In this document: positions 11,327 through 23,107 of the stretch, in pieces
Numbering within the stretch: the stretch's first letter is position 1
Layout: each line of letters starts with the position of its first letter
NCBI GenBank assembly: GCA_958430865.1
Contig: CAUDNR010004195.1
Coordinates: 513 to 61,487 of the forward strand
Direction of reading: 5' to 3'
Source of the DNA: Entrophospora sp. SA101
Taxonomy: Eukaryota > Glomeromycota > Glomeromycetes > Entrophosporales > Entrophosporaceae
Length of the DNA stretch: 60,975 nt
The notes under the pieces: model-generated
Told to the model about the DNA's origin: nothing
Databases searched by the model: none
The model's input: the letters and a program-made list of their open reading frames with translations, nothing else
Program-made: the position numbers and the translations under genes

Positions 11327-11448
11327 TTTCGAAGTTTTACGGTATGTATTAAATGACACATTAACGCAAAATAAATAAATCCAAATTAAATTTGAACCTA
11401 AAATTTTCTTTTTTTAGTTTAATTTAACATCATCTTTTGTCATTCTGT

Positions 11449-11510
11449 CATTCATCGTTTTCTTCTTTCGCTTATCATTGAACAATTCGGAATAACAAAT
11501 TATTGAATCT
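11449..11510 (+). repeat. Dispersed ~75-bp repeat, diverged copy 2
   Basis: TCTTCTTTCGCTTATCATTG followed by TTCGGAATAACAAATTATTG resembles the copies at 5052-5124 and 12340-12420. Confidence 0.4.
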
Positions 11511-11774
11511 GAATGGTATAATTGGTATGATCATATTATTGTTGTTGTTGTTGTTATTGTTATCATCATCACCATATTATTATTATATTATTATTTACTT
11601 TATCTCTGTTGTAAATGAATAAAATAGCAAATAAAAATAGATAATGCTGCTTTTTATTTTTATTTTTTCATAAATAATTCTATTTTTAGCTACTACATTA
11701 TTTTCAATTAATAATGAATTAGTTGATAATTTAAAATGCAAATAAAATGTATATTAATACGAGTACACTAGCGC

Positions 11775-11912
11775 CAGGAAAATAAATCTTACGTAAACAT
11801 AGGGCTCAAAATTGGCCAGTTTTATGTCGAGATTTTGGTGATTCTGGTAACACTTCCACATAATGCCGGTTGATTTTGAACCCGACGTAGGTTTATGTGA
11901 GATTTATTTCTG
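11775..11912. mobile_element. MITE-like element with imperfect ~40-bp inverted ends
   Basis: The left end CAGGAAAATAAATCTTACGT, AAAC and GGGCTCAAAAT pairs with the reverse complement of the right end, CAGAAATAAATCTCACATAA, ACC and GGGTTCAAAAT. It is about 138 bp, has no coding capacity and is GC-richer than its surroundings. Confidence 0.6.
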
Positions 11913-12339
11913 AGATCCAAATATTTTTAAGGTTCAAATTCGGCAGTGTAGGATTGATATTAATTCAAGCCACTTTTTTAGATTATAAGGTGAGTACCGT
12001 ACTGAGATTTTGAACTTTAAATTTTTGATACATATGTAGAATGAATAATACTCGCTGATCATGTTCTACATAACCGAATTAATCACCACCATTATTTATT
12101 ATTTATTATGATTTTGATAAAAAATAGTCTATAATAGTAAATTTATGCATTTTTTCTTTATCCATTTTTATTTTTTTGCATCGAATAAATAATGTAATAA
12201 TTAGAATTCCAAATGTTTCGAGAATAAGAAATATTTTATTTTAATTAAAAAAAAAAACAACAGTTTAATGAGCAATAAACATACACAGCCAATCACTTTG
12301 CATCAATTTACTAGTGTAAGTTGTCATCTTTATCATTCC
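11913..12339. other. AT-rich region without a recognised gene
   Basis: Nothing assignable was seen. Confidence 0.3.
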
Positions 12340-12420
12340 AATTATTAATACCACCGCCATCTTCTTTCACTTATCATTATTATCAGTCATTGAACCATTT
12401 GGAATAGCAGATTACTGAAT
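12340..12420 (+). repeat. Dispersed ~75-bp repeat, copy 3
   Basis: CTTCTTTCACTTATCATT is followed by TATCAGTCATTGAAC and TTTGGAATAGC. It is nearly identical to 5052-5124. Confidence 0.6.
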
Positions 12421-12799
12421 AAAAATAAAATAACAAACAATATTAAAAATTTGTTACAAAACAATATTTGTAATATTGCCATTATACTATATAATTGATA
12501 AAACATCATTTAATGCAACTGGTTCTCAATGAGATGGTTAATATATTAGAAGGGTTGCAACGAATGCAGAATCAATTATATAATAAATAAAAAACATATA
12601 AATGCAATAAAAAAATCATAATTAATTGTTGAAAAATATTTTAAAAAGTAAAAAATAATATTAATAAATTAATAAAATTCATGAAGTTAACACAAGGTCT
12701 TGAATACAAATAAGTTGACCCAATTTGCCTATATTCATAAAACTTTAATTTTTTAAAAAATGTCATAGGTTATTATATGTTGATTTAAACAAATGTTGC

Positions 12800-13807
12800 T
12801 TAGTTACTATTCATTTTGTGGCAAAAAACGCCCGCTAAACGCCAAAAATCTGCACCATTGGATGGTGTATCTGTTTGTTCATCTTGTAAAAATCGTTGAA
12901 ATTCTTCTAGGAGATTTTCCCCATTATTTAAATTTGTAGTAATGTCGAATTGGGTGGATTGGAGTAAAGCATTAGTTTTATTGATGACGTTGTTGTTATA
13001 ATTAATAGGAAGAGTATTGTAATCAGATGAAATCGGACGTGGAAGAAAAGAAGTGGAAGAATTAGAAGGCGATGAATTTAGTGATGTTGAAACTGCACAA
13101 TTGTTATTATTATTATTATCTTCTTGTTTTTGTAGTAGTTCTGACTGTTGATAAAACGAGCTTGCATTATGATTTGTGTGCAAAAAAGTAGAAGAGGAAG
13201 GAGAAGGATGTGATAATGAAACTACATTATCGGCATTATTATTATTATTATCTATTTGTTTTTGCTGTGGCTCTGGTTGTTGATAAGACGAGCTTGGGTT
13301 ATCATTTGTGCAAGGGAAAGAAGAGAAAGAAGAAGGTGGAGAAGGTGATGATGAAATCGTGCAATAGTTAACATTGGTTTTATAAGAATTTTCTTTTTGT
13401 GGTTCCGGTTGTTGTTGAGTAACAAAGATAAATTTTTTTGGTAGTTGATTTCCCAGAATGACACTTTCGTAAATTGATTTATGTTTTTCAAGGGCCAGCC
13501 TTGCTAATATGTTAAAGTAAGAAGTTACTTTGTCCGATTCCTTCTTCCAGGCATCTCCGGCTTCCTTTGAAATAATTTTCCAATTCTTTCTACACCCAAG
13601 AGATTTACGTTTTGCAGCATAATTTTTGCGGTATAAGAGAAAAGCGTTTTGAGATTTTGGGATATCTATAGAATTAACGTTATTAGGATTAGGCGAAATA
13701 AATCCAATGATTTGCAAATAGAGTTGACAAGGAGGATTGAAAAGAAGGCGAGCTTCGTCATCGCAAAGTTGTGCTTTATTAACATATAATAATATTTCAG
13801 GATCCAT
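12800..13807 (-). CDS. MATA-HMG-like HMG-box protein, paralogue of the gene at 5930
   Basis: The predicted protein has 335 residues. Its first ~120 align without gaps with the product of 5930-7654, with the HMG box at 48-115 (IPKSQNAFLLYRKNY, IISKEAGDAW, YFNILARLALEKH). The Asn/Gln/Ser tail is much shorter, with about three (E/S)xQxKQxDNNNN units. It ends in a non-repetitive stretch with an EEFQRFLQDEQ helix that the first gene lacks. I start at the second in-frame ATG (13807, MDPE) because the shared N-terminus begins there; an ATG three codons upstream (13816) is possible. It is single-exon and likely encodes a DNA-binding regulator. The two HMG genes lie about 5.1 kb apart, in opposite orientation. 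Confidence 0.85.
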   Translation of the reverse strand: MDPEILLYVNKAQLCDDEARLLFNPPCQLYLQIIGFISPNPNNVNSIDIPKSQNAFLLYRKNYAAKRKSLGCRKNWKIISKEAGDAWKKESDKVTSYFNILARLALEKHKSIYESVILGNQLPKKFIFVTQQQPEPQKENSYKTNVNYCTISSSPSPPSSFSSFPCTNDNPSSSYQQPEPQQKQIDNNNNNADNVVSLSHPSPSSSTFLHTNHNASSFYQQSELLQKQEDNNNNNNCAVSTSLNSSPSNSSTSFLPRPISSDYNTLPINYNNNVINKTNALLQSTQFDITTNLNNGENLLEEFQRFLQDEQTDTPSNGADFWRLAGVFCHKMNSN

Positions 13808-14789
13808 GTACGTCATTTAAAATATATTATCTTTTATTGAAGATGGTATTATTATTGAAGCTCCAAATTAATCCAAGTGAACCCGAAACTTTTTCAAGTT
13901 TTGAAATTTTTTTTTTATTTACAAACGGAAATTAATAAAAATTGCACAATTATAATAAATTGTGATTTTAGTAATGGCTCATGAATATATACTATTAAAA
14001 TTTTCCTATATTTTACAAAAAATGTGAGTATGTTATTTGATGATTTAAATTCTTTGTCTTATAAATCTACTATTATACGGGACATGTTGCATAAATTAAC
14101 TTGCTGATCAGTTATTTAGCAGTTATTAAACCAATCTGCAAGTTATTTAACAAAGTTTCTTTTTAATGATTTAAAGCTTTAGATTTGTTGTAGTTTGTTC
14201 ATTTCAATATCACCTTGTTGAAGAAGTTTTAGACGTTAATTTACCATTTTTGCCAGTTTCTTCTTCTGTTACGATTTCATTACCTTCCGCTCCATTATCA
14301 ATCGAAATATATTCTTCTGCTGCTAATGGTGAAGAAAAAGATAATCCATTGATCAAAATTTTGATTTCATTATTTCGATTGATTGAAATATTTTCTATTA
14401 TATAGGATCCTTCTATTTGTCATTGGATATTTTCCCAACAATTAAAAATAATTGGTTTTGGATCTACAGCCCTACAGTCAAACATTGGCACAGAGATGAA
14501 TTAATTGTGGTTTTAATTAAAATAACAATCGGGCTTCTATTCATTCGTAATTAATTGATTTTCAGAAATGATCAGTATAATTTTGATTGGTTCCGACATG
14601 TCATTATAACAGGGTGTATAATAGTTTCACAACATTAGATTGGCTTTGGACTAATTAAATTCTTCTAGTTAATATTAATATAAAAGTCACCCTAAGTGAT
14701 CAACCTATTTCTGCCGCCACGTGTACAGCACTCTATGACAATAATTTTAAAAATTTTTATTACACAACATATCCCACTAGCATATTTTT
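13808..14789. other. Upstream flank of HMG gene 2
   Basis: At 14200-14390 a plus-strand frame without ATG stays open for about 65 codons (VEEVLDVNLPFLPVSSS...), but I recognise no family and it may be chance. Nothing else was assigned. Confidence 0.35.
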
Positions 14790-14990
14790 TGACATTCCAA
14801 CAACAATACTCTCTTGTTTAAAATACTTTCAAGCAATATTTCACTTCCTCGTCGTAAAATTAGGCCTTGAAGCGTGATATTTTTGAGAATTAACATTTAA
14901 TGATGATGGATTTGATTTGATGATGAGGACTATAAATATAGTAATAATACATTAATTCTGAATTAATATCCGATTGCATATTTATTTTCA
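14790..14990 (+). repeat. Diverged repeat related to 10060-10390
   Basis: ACTTTCAAGCAATATTTCA, TAACATTTAATGATGATGG and ATACATTAATTCTGAATTA occur in the same order as the copy at 10060-10390. Confidence 0.55.
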
Positions 14991-15737
14991 ATAATTAATT
15001 AAGCTTATTTTTTCGGCCAATTTTCCCATTAAAAGAAATACGTAGCGACTTAGATATTGGATCGTCCAAAAAAATCCTTAGTAACTAAATTTTTTTTTAT
15101 TAATATTTTATTATTAACAATTTTTTTAATTTACAAATTACGAATTCATTTCCATTTGAATCTTTCACTTTTTCAAAATACTTCCACATAAAATTTGTTT
15201 TTTAAAGCCTTATATTAAATCATTGGAATTTGAAGCCAATGAACTATTGTACCTTGTATCGGAAATGTTTATTAGTTCACATGTAAAATTATCAACAAAA
15301 ACACCACCACCATTGTCATCATCATATATTGATGGTATTGATACTCCTCCGCATAGAAATTTTTTTTATACTACAAAAATCTGTTTTTATTTATAATTGG
15401 TCAGACAATAATTATCAATATTAATATTAGAATAGTATTAATGATGTATGACGAAACTTTTGACTTTAGTTATTGACGTGACGAAAGTACTGTCTAAAGG
15501 TGGTTTCTCACCAAGGGCCCTTTTGACAATTTGACGAAAGTAAAAATTGAAAATGAAATTTTTTTTTTGTTTTATATATTTATATATTGAATTGAAATTA
15601 GTATATAAAACGACCATAAACTATTCAAATTACAAGCAGCTTTCACCTTCTTTTCATATCCAATATTAAGTTCATGAGATATTATTGTTTAAGACAATGT
15701 CAGATCCATAAAATAAATTATCTGCTAAACCTTCCTC

Positions 15738-16240
15738 AAATTTGTGGATTCATTTTACTAAAAAACAAGAAGAAAAATTTAAAGGCTGTTACTCTGCACA
15801 ATGCAAGTATTGCACAAAAAGGTTTAGTCATGGATAACCACAAAAACTTTTATCACATTTAACAAATCATTGTCCTGGCTGTACTCATGAAATTAGAAAA
15901 GAATGTCTAAGGCAAATAAAATGATGATAATAACAATGAAAATTTAGAATCATTAACAACTCAACAGCCAATTTCAAATTTTATTAAAGCACGCATTGTT
16001 GACAAAAAAATGCAATGATTCTATTAATTGGGCATTAATCAAAGCATTTCTTTGCTGTGGAATTTCTTTTTCAGTTTTCAGTAATCCATACTTTATAGAT
16101 CTTCTTCAACAACCCTGTCCTGAATATCAACCACCATCTAGGAGTGTTTTATCTGGAAAATTTCTTGATATCGAAATATCTAATTTCAATAATAAATTGA
16201 ATTCAATATTAGAAAATAACAAAAACCTATCCCTTAAACG
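15738..16240 (+). pseudogene. hAT-type transposase relic (BED finger plus N-terminal part)
   Basis: Plus-strand pieces read KPSSNLWIHF, then CKYCTKRFSH, LLSHLTNHCPGC (a BED finger with C-x2-C and H-x4-C-type spacing), TTQQPISNFI, and in shifted frames a conserved hAT stretch (AFLCCGISFSVFSNPYFIDLL, PPSRSVLSGKFLD). Frames break near 15835 and 16015. The relic stops before the catalytic and dimerisation domains. Short inverted sequences GTATGACGAAA (about 15447) and TTTCGTCATAC (about 17083) might mark the old element ends, but no 8-bp target duplication was found. Confidence 0.7.
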
Positions 16241-16504
16241 GTTTTTCGGCTATTGATAGCCGAAATTTTTTTTCTGTTATAAAAAACTTTTTCTGAATGT
16301 ATTAATTCCTAATACGAAAATGATCTTTGGGATTCAGCTGTTTGATATGTGAATAAAAATTCGATTGTTGTTCTTCAGTGTTGCGACCCGAAACTCTGAG
16401 TTTAGGGAAAACCAGAAACAGAAACTAACAGAAACCACCCGAAACTAGTTTAGGTTAGTAGTTTAGGTTTAGTTTTAGGTTTAGTTTTAGTTTTCTGCTT
16501 AGTG
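16241..16504. repeat. TTTAGGTTTAG-like low-complexity stretch
   Basis: Between about 16440 and 16497, short units of TTTAGG, TTTAG and TTTTAG repeat irregularly next to a CAGAAAC/GAAACC stretch. It is not a clean telomere array. Confidence 0.4.
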
Positions 16505-16718
16505 TACATCAGGAAATTTTTCCCGCCGCAATATTATGTCCATAAATTTTAATATGTAAAGTTGTAATATTTGCATAAAAATTATGTAATATTTACACTC
16601 GATATAATAATTGCATAATTTTTGTATGCTTATTTGCATAATATTACGGGCCCGCCGTAAACTTACATAGATAGTGTAATAATTACGTAAACCTGCGTAA
16701 AAAAAATTTCCTGATGTA
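16505..16718. mobile_element. MITE with perfect 17-bp terminal inverted repeats
   Basis: The left end TACATCAGGAAATTTTT (16505-16521) is matched exactly in reverse complement by the right end (16702-16718). The 214-bp element has no coding capacity. If the first and last TA are a target duplication, the element proper starts CATCAGG. The interior contains several smaller palindromes, including a GC-rich one around 16650. Confidence 0.75.
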
Positions 16719-17145
16719 AGTTGATTTTCCGAAACGTTTCGGGGAAGCCAAAAGAGCTTCTGGTGACAACACTGTTGTCCTTGTGGTTTTCGTAAAATCT
16801 TCCTTAAAAGTTGGTCGATTGACTATTTTTACTTTGCAGATCGTTAAATTGGCCAATAAGAATGCAAGGTCGTGATCAAAAAATCATTTCGCGTTACCAT
16901 TAAAGAATAATTTGACCGTTTAAGAGATAAAAAAAATTTATTTTAATAAAAAGTTAAGTCTGATTTTCTAATTTTTTGTTTTGCTCAATAATTTTTGAAT
17001 GATTTTGACTTTCGTCAAGGGTTTAGTCTTTCATCGTTTTTTAGTACATTTGACGAAATAGTTTCTCAATTCCAAAAACATTTCGTCATACAGCATTACA
17101 TAGTATTAACATTAACATTGGCATTAGTATCTCAGTTTAGCGGAT
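16719..17145. other. Region without a recognised gene
   Basis: It contains several (T)TTCGTCA / TGACGAAA words in both orientations, shared with 15440-15550. Otherwise nothing was assigned. Confidence 0.35.
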
Positions 17146-17400
17146 TTAGGGCTTAACGGATAAACTTTCAAAACAAAATTTTTCTATAATTATTTTATCT
17201 CGCTTTAAAAGTTTTAACGGATTTTTCATATTAATATCTTTTTTTTCCCAAAGTTGAAGTTTATTTTTATTAAAGTATAATTGTGTAAAATATAATAATA
17301 AAATACAAACAATTAAATAAAAAAATAAAACTACTGCCCCTGCTACTATTAATCCAAAGAAAAAAAAACCCCCCTGGAGTGCATGGGACCAACTTGCCAT
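17146..17400 (-). CDS. Small hypothetical protein with one predicted membrane helix
   Basis: The 84-codon frame encodes a strongly hydrophobic segment at residues ~10-40 (FFFFGLIVAGAVVLFFYL...) and then a Lys-rich C-terminal half, the layout of a single-pass membrane peptide. I recognise no family and see no neighbouring exon. In such AT-rich DNA a hydrophobic frame of this length can arise by chance, so support is weak. Confidence 0.25.
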   Translation of the reverse strand: MASWSHALQGGFFFFGLIVAGAVVLFFYLIVCILLLYFTQLYFNKNKLQLWEKKDINMKNPLKLLKRDKIIIEKFCFESLSVKP

Positions 17401-17600
17401 TTAGTAACTCAAAAATCGAACCAGCTAGGCCTACTTAAAGTTAATGCCTATGCACCTAACTGGTATTCTAGATTCAATGGCCAGTTAACTATTACTATAA
17501 AATCCAACCATTCGCCTCCAAATCTAATTGAATGTAATATCCCTTTTTTGGATTTTTCATATTAATATTAATATATAGTCGTGTGACATTTCCCTGAAAT

Positions 17601-19660
17601 AAATTCGAAATTCGTGTCACATGAAGTTTTTTTAAAATATCTCGTTATTTTTATAATAAACTCGAACTTTGTTGTTAGACTAAAATGAAAGTACTCCATT
17701 AAAGCTTTCTAATGAATACTTTTTCATATCGAAAGGTCTCCTCTACACGAATTCACGGTTATTCAAAAACGGTATTACTTTTTCACTTCAAACCTCAGAT
17801 TGTTTCTCAATATCGCTTTAAAAGGCTTGATAGTAAATGAGAAGGTGTAGAATACTTTAAGTTTTTATATGGTCATTACTTTATGGGGGTATTGGTTAAT
17901 ATGTTTTAGAGAGGTTCACGAAAAACTATTTTATAGAAATTTTAATGGTCATGAAGAATTTATCCATTTTATCAACATCTTGTCTCATTTCAATTATCAT
18001 CAATAGTTTTTGATACCAATATTTCTTTTAATAAGAAGATTTTATGAACCATATAAATTGTCCCTTGGGTATTCAAAATGATTTTTTAAAGTTAGTGATC
18101 AAATTGGCGATTATTATTATGGGTGAAAATGCACCATATTTAGTCCACCAATTTTTTGTCTACACATAAAACAATATTTAGAACTTACTACATAGGCATC
18201 GAGTGTCGTAGAATAAGGTGAGATTTCCCAACGAGTAATTTGAGTTTTTATGTATCTGAAGTTACGCTGTCACTATGATTGGAAGTAGGAAGCTGGAAGC
18301 ACTTCATGGCCACAGCTTGTGGAAGTTACCAGTCAGACACCAGACCTGATGTACAATGGACGACATATTGTGAACGTTCTTCGGATTGCAATTTAATAGG
18401 AACCAATATGGACTGGTTTTGATCAGATCTGTTCGAAGCCTTACCTAGTATAATGAATAAAGTTCCGCATGAGCCGGCTCGCAAGCTGAATAAGTTATTT
18501 GGCTCGCAAGCCAGCTCGTGAGGAGCTTTAATAACTAATTTTTTACTAGTGCACACATCCTTTAGTTTTTGATTTTAAATAGGATTTTTGATTATCGTTT
18601 TTCTCGTTTACTTCCTCTTTTGTTAATTTTAAATAGACTTCTTCAAGCGCTTCATCTAAATCTACGTACTATATATATAAGCCAAGGTTATATACACTAG
18701 CTGAAGGTTGATCTATTGAATTATTCTGTTTTTTTTTACGAACTTGCTTTTTAAATAATCGCCGATCAAACTTTTTCCGTTAATATTAATTACGTGACTA
18801 CAAAGATGACAAAGTAATCAAGATAAAAAATATTCTTTATATTTAGGATATTTACAGTTGCAAGTTCAAGTTACACGAGTGTGGTTTCGCAACTTTTACT
18901 TTGGATTCAAATGCAGTTAACTGGACACCCAAATCAAAGATCAGATATGTGAGTTGGAAGGAGTATTTTCAAGATATCACGAAGATTAAATCGAAATTTT
19001 CGTGATTCCACTCAAAGGTAATTATACCAAGATGACAAGTAGAAGAGCCGAATCGTCCGAATTAGAATATAATTAATCATTGACGGATAAACCGGATATT
19101 TATCAGGAGGACTTATTATTATTATTATTATTTGAATTTGTTGAAACATGAAAATCAAAAATACGAGAAAAAAAAATCCGGGATATTGAAAATTTTAGTA
19201 ATTGTAATATTAATATTAACATAATGGTTGCAAAGAATAGAAAAATAAAAAGGGGGCTTCATAAAGCAGAAGAAGGATTTGATAAAAATTTTTGCAAAAA
19301 TTTTTAAATTTAGGATTTTATGATCAGATGCAGTAGTATGCGTTTCACGCAAAAAACTGACGTATATAAACAATTTTATTTTTTTATATGAAAAAAAAAA
19401 TGATATTTTTTAGAAAATATAATATAAAAAAAATTTTTTATTGTTTAAATAAAATCAAGAAAATAAATACATTCTGCTTTATTTTTGTTTGAAAAAAAAA
19501 GATTATTGAATTTAATAAAACCCATATTTTTTAATCAGAGATCAGCATCAATAAGAATAAATAATATCACCAATTATTGATTGGGTTACCATTATTAATT
19601 GTCTAATGAATATGATGGATGATGATGATAATGATAATGATGATAATTATGGTGATTGAA
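17601..19660. other. Non-coding part of the duplicated segment, left end
   Basis: No gene was recognised. A frame at 18326-18556 overlaps a GGCTCGCAAGC-repeat stretch (18478-18525) and has no family resemblance. An AT-rich flank with ATG/GAT microsatellites follows at 19600-19790. The same holds for 34119-36178. Confidence 0.4.
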
Positions 19661-19687
19661 TGTCACTTTATATATCCTCTATGGATG

Positions 19688-19710
19688 GAGAGAGAGAGAG
19701 AGAGAGAGAG
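19688..19710 (+). repeat. (GA)n microsatellite
   Basis: The run of about eleven GA units is followed by (GATGATGGT)-type repeats to 19790. The copy at 36206-36228 has the same length. Confidence 0.8.
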
Positions 19711-19824
19711 AAGAGGAAAAGAAAAAAATGTATGTTTTTGGCAATGATGATGGTGATGATGATGGTGATGGTGATGATGACGATGATAAATAATAATAAA
19801 TTATTATTGGCAGCGACTTCAATT

Positions 19825-21967
19825 TCAAATCTGTCCCTTGATGTCAACCTTTTCAAATTTCTTACTACACGCATCAATTGGTTTTTGTGCACCTTTAGTC
19901 TCTAATGTGCTATTTGATATAATATATTGAGAGGCATTATGATCTGAAAGAAATTTTATACATTCTTCTATATTTTCAAAGGCTAATTCAGAACGTATAA
20001 ATTCTAAATCCAAATTTGGTCTAAATCTGCGGATCAAAAAAAAAATTTTTATAATGTAAATATAAAATATTTTTTTAGAAATAAGTAACAACAAAAAAAA
20101 TATATATATTAAACGCTACTTACGATTTACATAAAATTTTCAAAGCAGCAATTCTTTCTCTTTCAACGAAAAGGTTCATCAAATATACTCCCATATTAGG
20201 CGCCTTTGAATATAAATCAAAGAATTTATGGTAATTTGATGTAGCCAATGCTGACCTGACATCTAATGCATGTTTAATTGCTTTATTTTCTTTCATTTCA
20301 TCAGTAAGTTCAGCTATTAATGCATTAATATCTAAATAATGCAATTACAATTATTTTTAATTTTAAACATAATGTTGAAAAAGAATCTATGTTAATATAA
20401 TATGATATAAAGATTACCTGAACGATTTCTTGTGTACACAAAGTAAAGGAGTCTATATGCCATGAACTCTATCATTTGACCTGGAATATTTAATCTGTAA
20501 AGTTCCTTTAGTTGTGTTTGACATTGATTATACTCACCCACATCGCCCTAATAAATAAATATCCAAATGCAACGTATTTAAAGTCATTTTATATTCCAAA
20601 AATATATATAACATCAAATAATAACCTTTTCTAATGCTATACGAGCATGTATTTCATATACTTCAACTGTAAATTCATCTTGGATATGTTGAACCTTGGG
20701 TTCATTATATATATATATATATATAAATAAAATTTTTAATTACTATTTTTTTTTTTAAAAAAAAAAAAAAAATCAAGACAGTTAGTTAGCCAACCGTTAA
20801 ATCTTGACGTAAAGATTTAAATTGGTCACAAATGTATGTGTAATTTTTTTCTTCTGCCCATTTATTTTTCAAAACTTCAATTGTTTTCTTTAAGACACGT
20901 AATGGCCTTACTGTTGAAGGATCTGGTGCCTGATAATGATAAATTTAAGTGTATTTGACATAGACTAGAAATTGAATACTTACAACAAAGTCTTACTGAA
21001 TATATAATAAATACTCACTGATGTTAAACGTAAATATTGCTTTTCAAGTTGTTGACAAGTTCCAACAATAGTTTGTTCCATGTTTATTACATCTAATTCC
21101 TATGTTACATTTATAAATAAAAGGCTTTTTTTATAAGAATAATCAAAAAAATAACATTTTGTTATTATTCATTCTAAAAACTTTACTGGTTCCTTAGATT
21201 CCCAGTGTAATTTATTCGTTCTATCATGTGCTTGAAATCTTTTTGCACGTTTCTCTCTTTTATCAAGTTCATTGATATCACTATCACCTATATCTTGTTC
21301 AGGTGATCTACTAGAAGAGTTAGAATCAAATAAATAAAATTTATTAACAATATTCAATAACCTTCAAAATATATACCCTCTTCGTTTGTTGCTATCTCTC
21401 TCTTTGTTTGGACTAATCAATAGAAAAATTTAGTTTATTATTTATTTTAAAAAAAAATATTGGAAAGACTTGAGCCTTTTAAAATATTTTTCGAGTGCAA
21501 AATTAAAATTAACAATACCCAAATTTACCTTGGTGCATAGCAGCTTGGAGGTAATTCGATGTTTTTCCAATCAGTAGTCCACATTTGGTTTGTTCTAATT
21601 TTTTCTTCAATTAAAATTTTAAGTTCTCTTTCAACAGCATCAGTATTGTCTGAGGCAACGACATCGAAACTTTTTCTCAGATATTCCCTATTAATAAAAT
21701 TATAATTATCAATGAAAAGAAACATATATACTAATATATAGAGTAATAATAATATTACAATATTGTTATAAATAATAAAATGGAAATACTTGCTTTAAAT
21801 CAGGTGGCCATCTATTTTCAGTAATAGTTTGGGTTCTAAAATTACAGATTTCGAATATCTTTTTTTTAATAAAATATTTTCAAGATTGTTTTCCTTCCAC
21901 AAAAAAAAGATATTTTTTTTCCTACTTACTCTGCTGGTTTTTCTTGATTTGAAGTAGTTACATACAT
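19825..21967 (-). CDS. THP3: THP3/LENG8-like SAC3-GANP domain protein, copy 1
   Basis: This is a multi-exon minus-strand gene. Exon 1 ([16 protein letters not shown] at 21967) is spliced to NRWPPDLKQ; next come YLRKSFDVV and a KREKRAKRF basic stretch; [21 protein letters not shown] with [41 protein letters not shown]; and the SAC3/GANP core ([49 protein letters not shown]). The last exon, from about 20035, ends at 19825. The motif order matches yeast Thp3 and animal LENG8, nuclear proteins that work with Csn12 (a PCI protein) in transcription elongation and splicing. The junction between WPPDLKQ and REYLRKSF does not keep frame with a GT-AG intron that I could find. The gene is divergent from the BTB gene at 23108. 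Confidence 0.85.
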
Positions 21968-23107
21968 GATGTCAAAGTGAAAAGCTTTGTATAGTTGATA
22001 AAATCAAATTAAATAGTCTATGATCAAATTTAAAAGTCGTTATAACGATAAGTTAAAATAATTTTAGATAGAGCAAAAAATATTTGTTGTGATCAACATA
22101 ATTTTAAAAGTTTTATTATTGATTGTTACCTTCATTTTTTTTTTTTTTTTTTTTGGAAATCCTCAAGTTTCCAGGATTTAAATTCCTCGCGAAACAGTTG
22201 ACAATAATTTTAGTAGTTTTTTACCAAGAGAAATTCTAGTATATTTGCAAAACAATTCAGTAGTTAAGTGTAGAAAGGGGAAGCAGATTGTCATTTGCAG
22301 AATCTTTCTAAAGAAATACAAAATTATATTAAAATCTATATTGCAACCTCCATCCTCAAAAATATTTTACTGCCTTGTAAAGAATTAGGTCAAGAAATTT
22401 TCATAGATGGTTTTATTCACGGTCTAGGTTTGATCTGGAAATTTTAGGGACAGCGAAGATAGATGTTTGAAATGTGTTATTAGTTTTATTAGGTTATAGG
22501 TGTTTATGTGTTTACTCCATCTGCTTGCGACGTTTGTTATATGTGTGTTAAAAAATGGTTTCAAGACACTGTATTACAATTTGAAGAGAACAGTTAGAGA
22601 TTGAAGATATTTATTTCATGGGATCCTGATTAAAAAGAAATTTTCTGTTTTCATCGCAATTGTTTGCTTTCCTTCAATTTAAAAGGGGTTATTAAAGAGT
22701 TTCTTGTTTATTACATTAAATATAGAACCACGATAAAACGACCTATAAAAATTTTTGTTCTGAAGCAAATGTTTCAATAAATTTTTAGTATGAACCAATC
22801 AATAGTTATAATAATTAATAATTAATTAATTGTCCATAATATGTTGAAAAAATATTGTAGCAGGAATAAGTGAAATATCGAAATATTTAACATAGTCTAG
22901 TTAGTACATTATCTACTTCAACTGAAAGTTATCTATACTTGCCTTTGGCAACTATTTACTTTTTATTTAATTTATTTAATAACAATAAATTTTTTGTGTG
23001 ATTGTTTTGAAGTTGGGTACGAAATTCCTTTGATTGGCTAATTTAATTTTCACGTGTATGAATTTTAGAAATTTCATTTCAATCTTCTATCAAATTTTTT
23101 TTAAAAA
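21968..23107. promoter_or_regulatory. 1.1-kb divergent intergenic region
   Basis: It lies between the starts of the THP3-like gene (minus) and the BTB-TLDc gene (plus) and must hold both promoters. A 20-T run sits at 22135-22154. No specific element was identified. The copy at 38486-39625 is the same. Confidence 0.4.

Noticed and set aside
16440..16497. TTTAGG-like units as an interstitial telomere
   Set aside because: Units are irregular (TTTAGG, TTTAG, TTTTAG) and no clean TTAGGG run is present.
15447..17095. GTATGACGAAA / TTTCGTCATAC as proven ends of the hAT relic
   Set aside because: Only about 12 bases match and no 8-bp target duplication flanks them; kept as a remark only.
18326..18556. 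Minus-strand 76-codon frame, present in both direct copies
   Set aside because: It overlaps a repeated GGCTCGCAAGC stretch, has no family resemblance, and its repetition only reflects the duplication.
19660..19905. Frames with poly-Met/Glu-Arg runs over the GA and ATG microsatellites
   Set aside because: They are simple translations of microsatellites, antisense to and just beyond the last THP3 exon.
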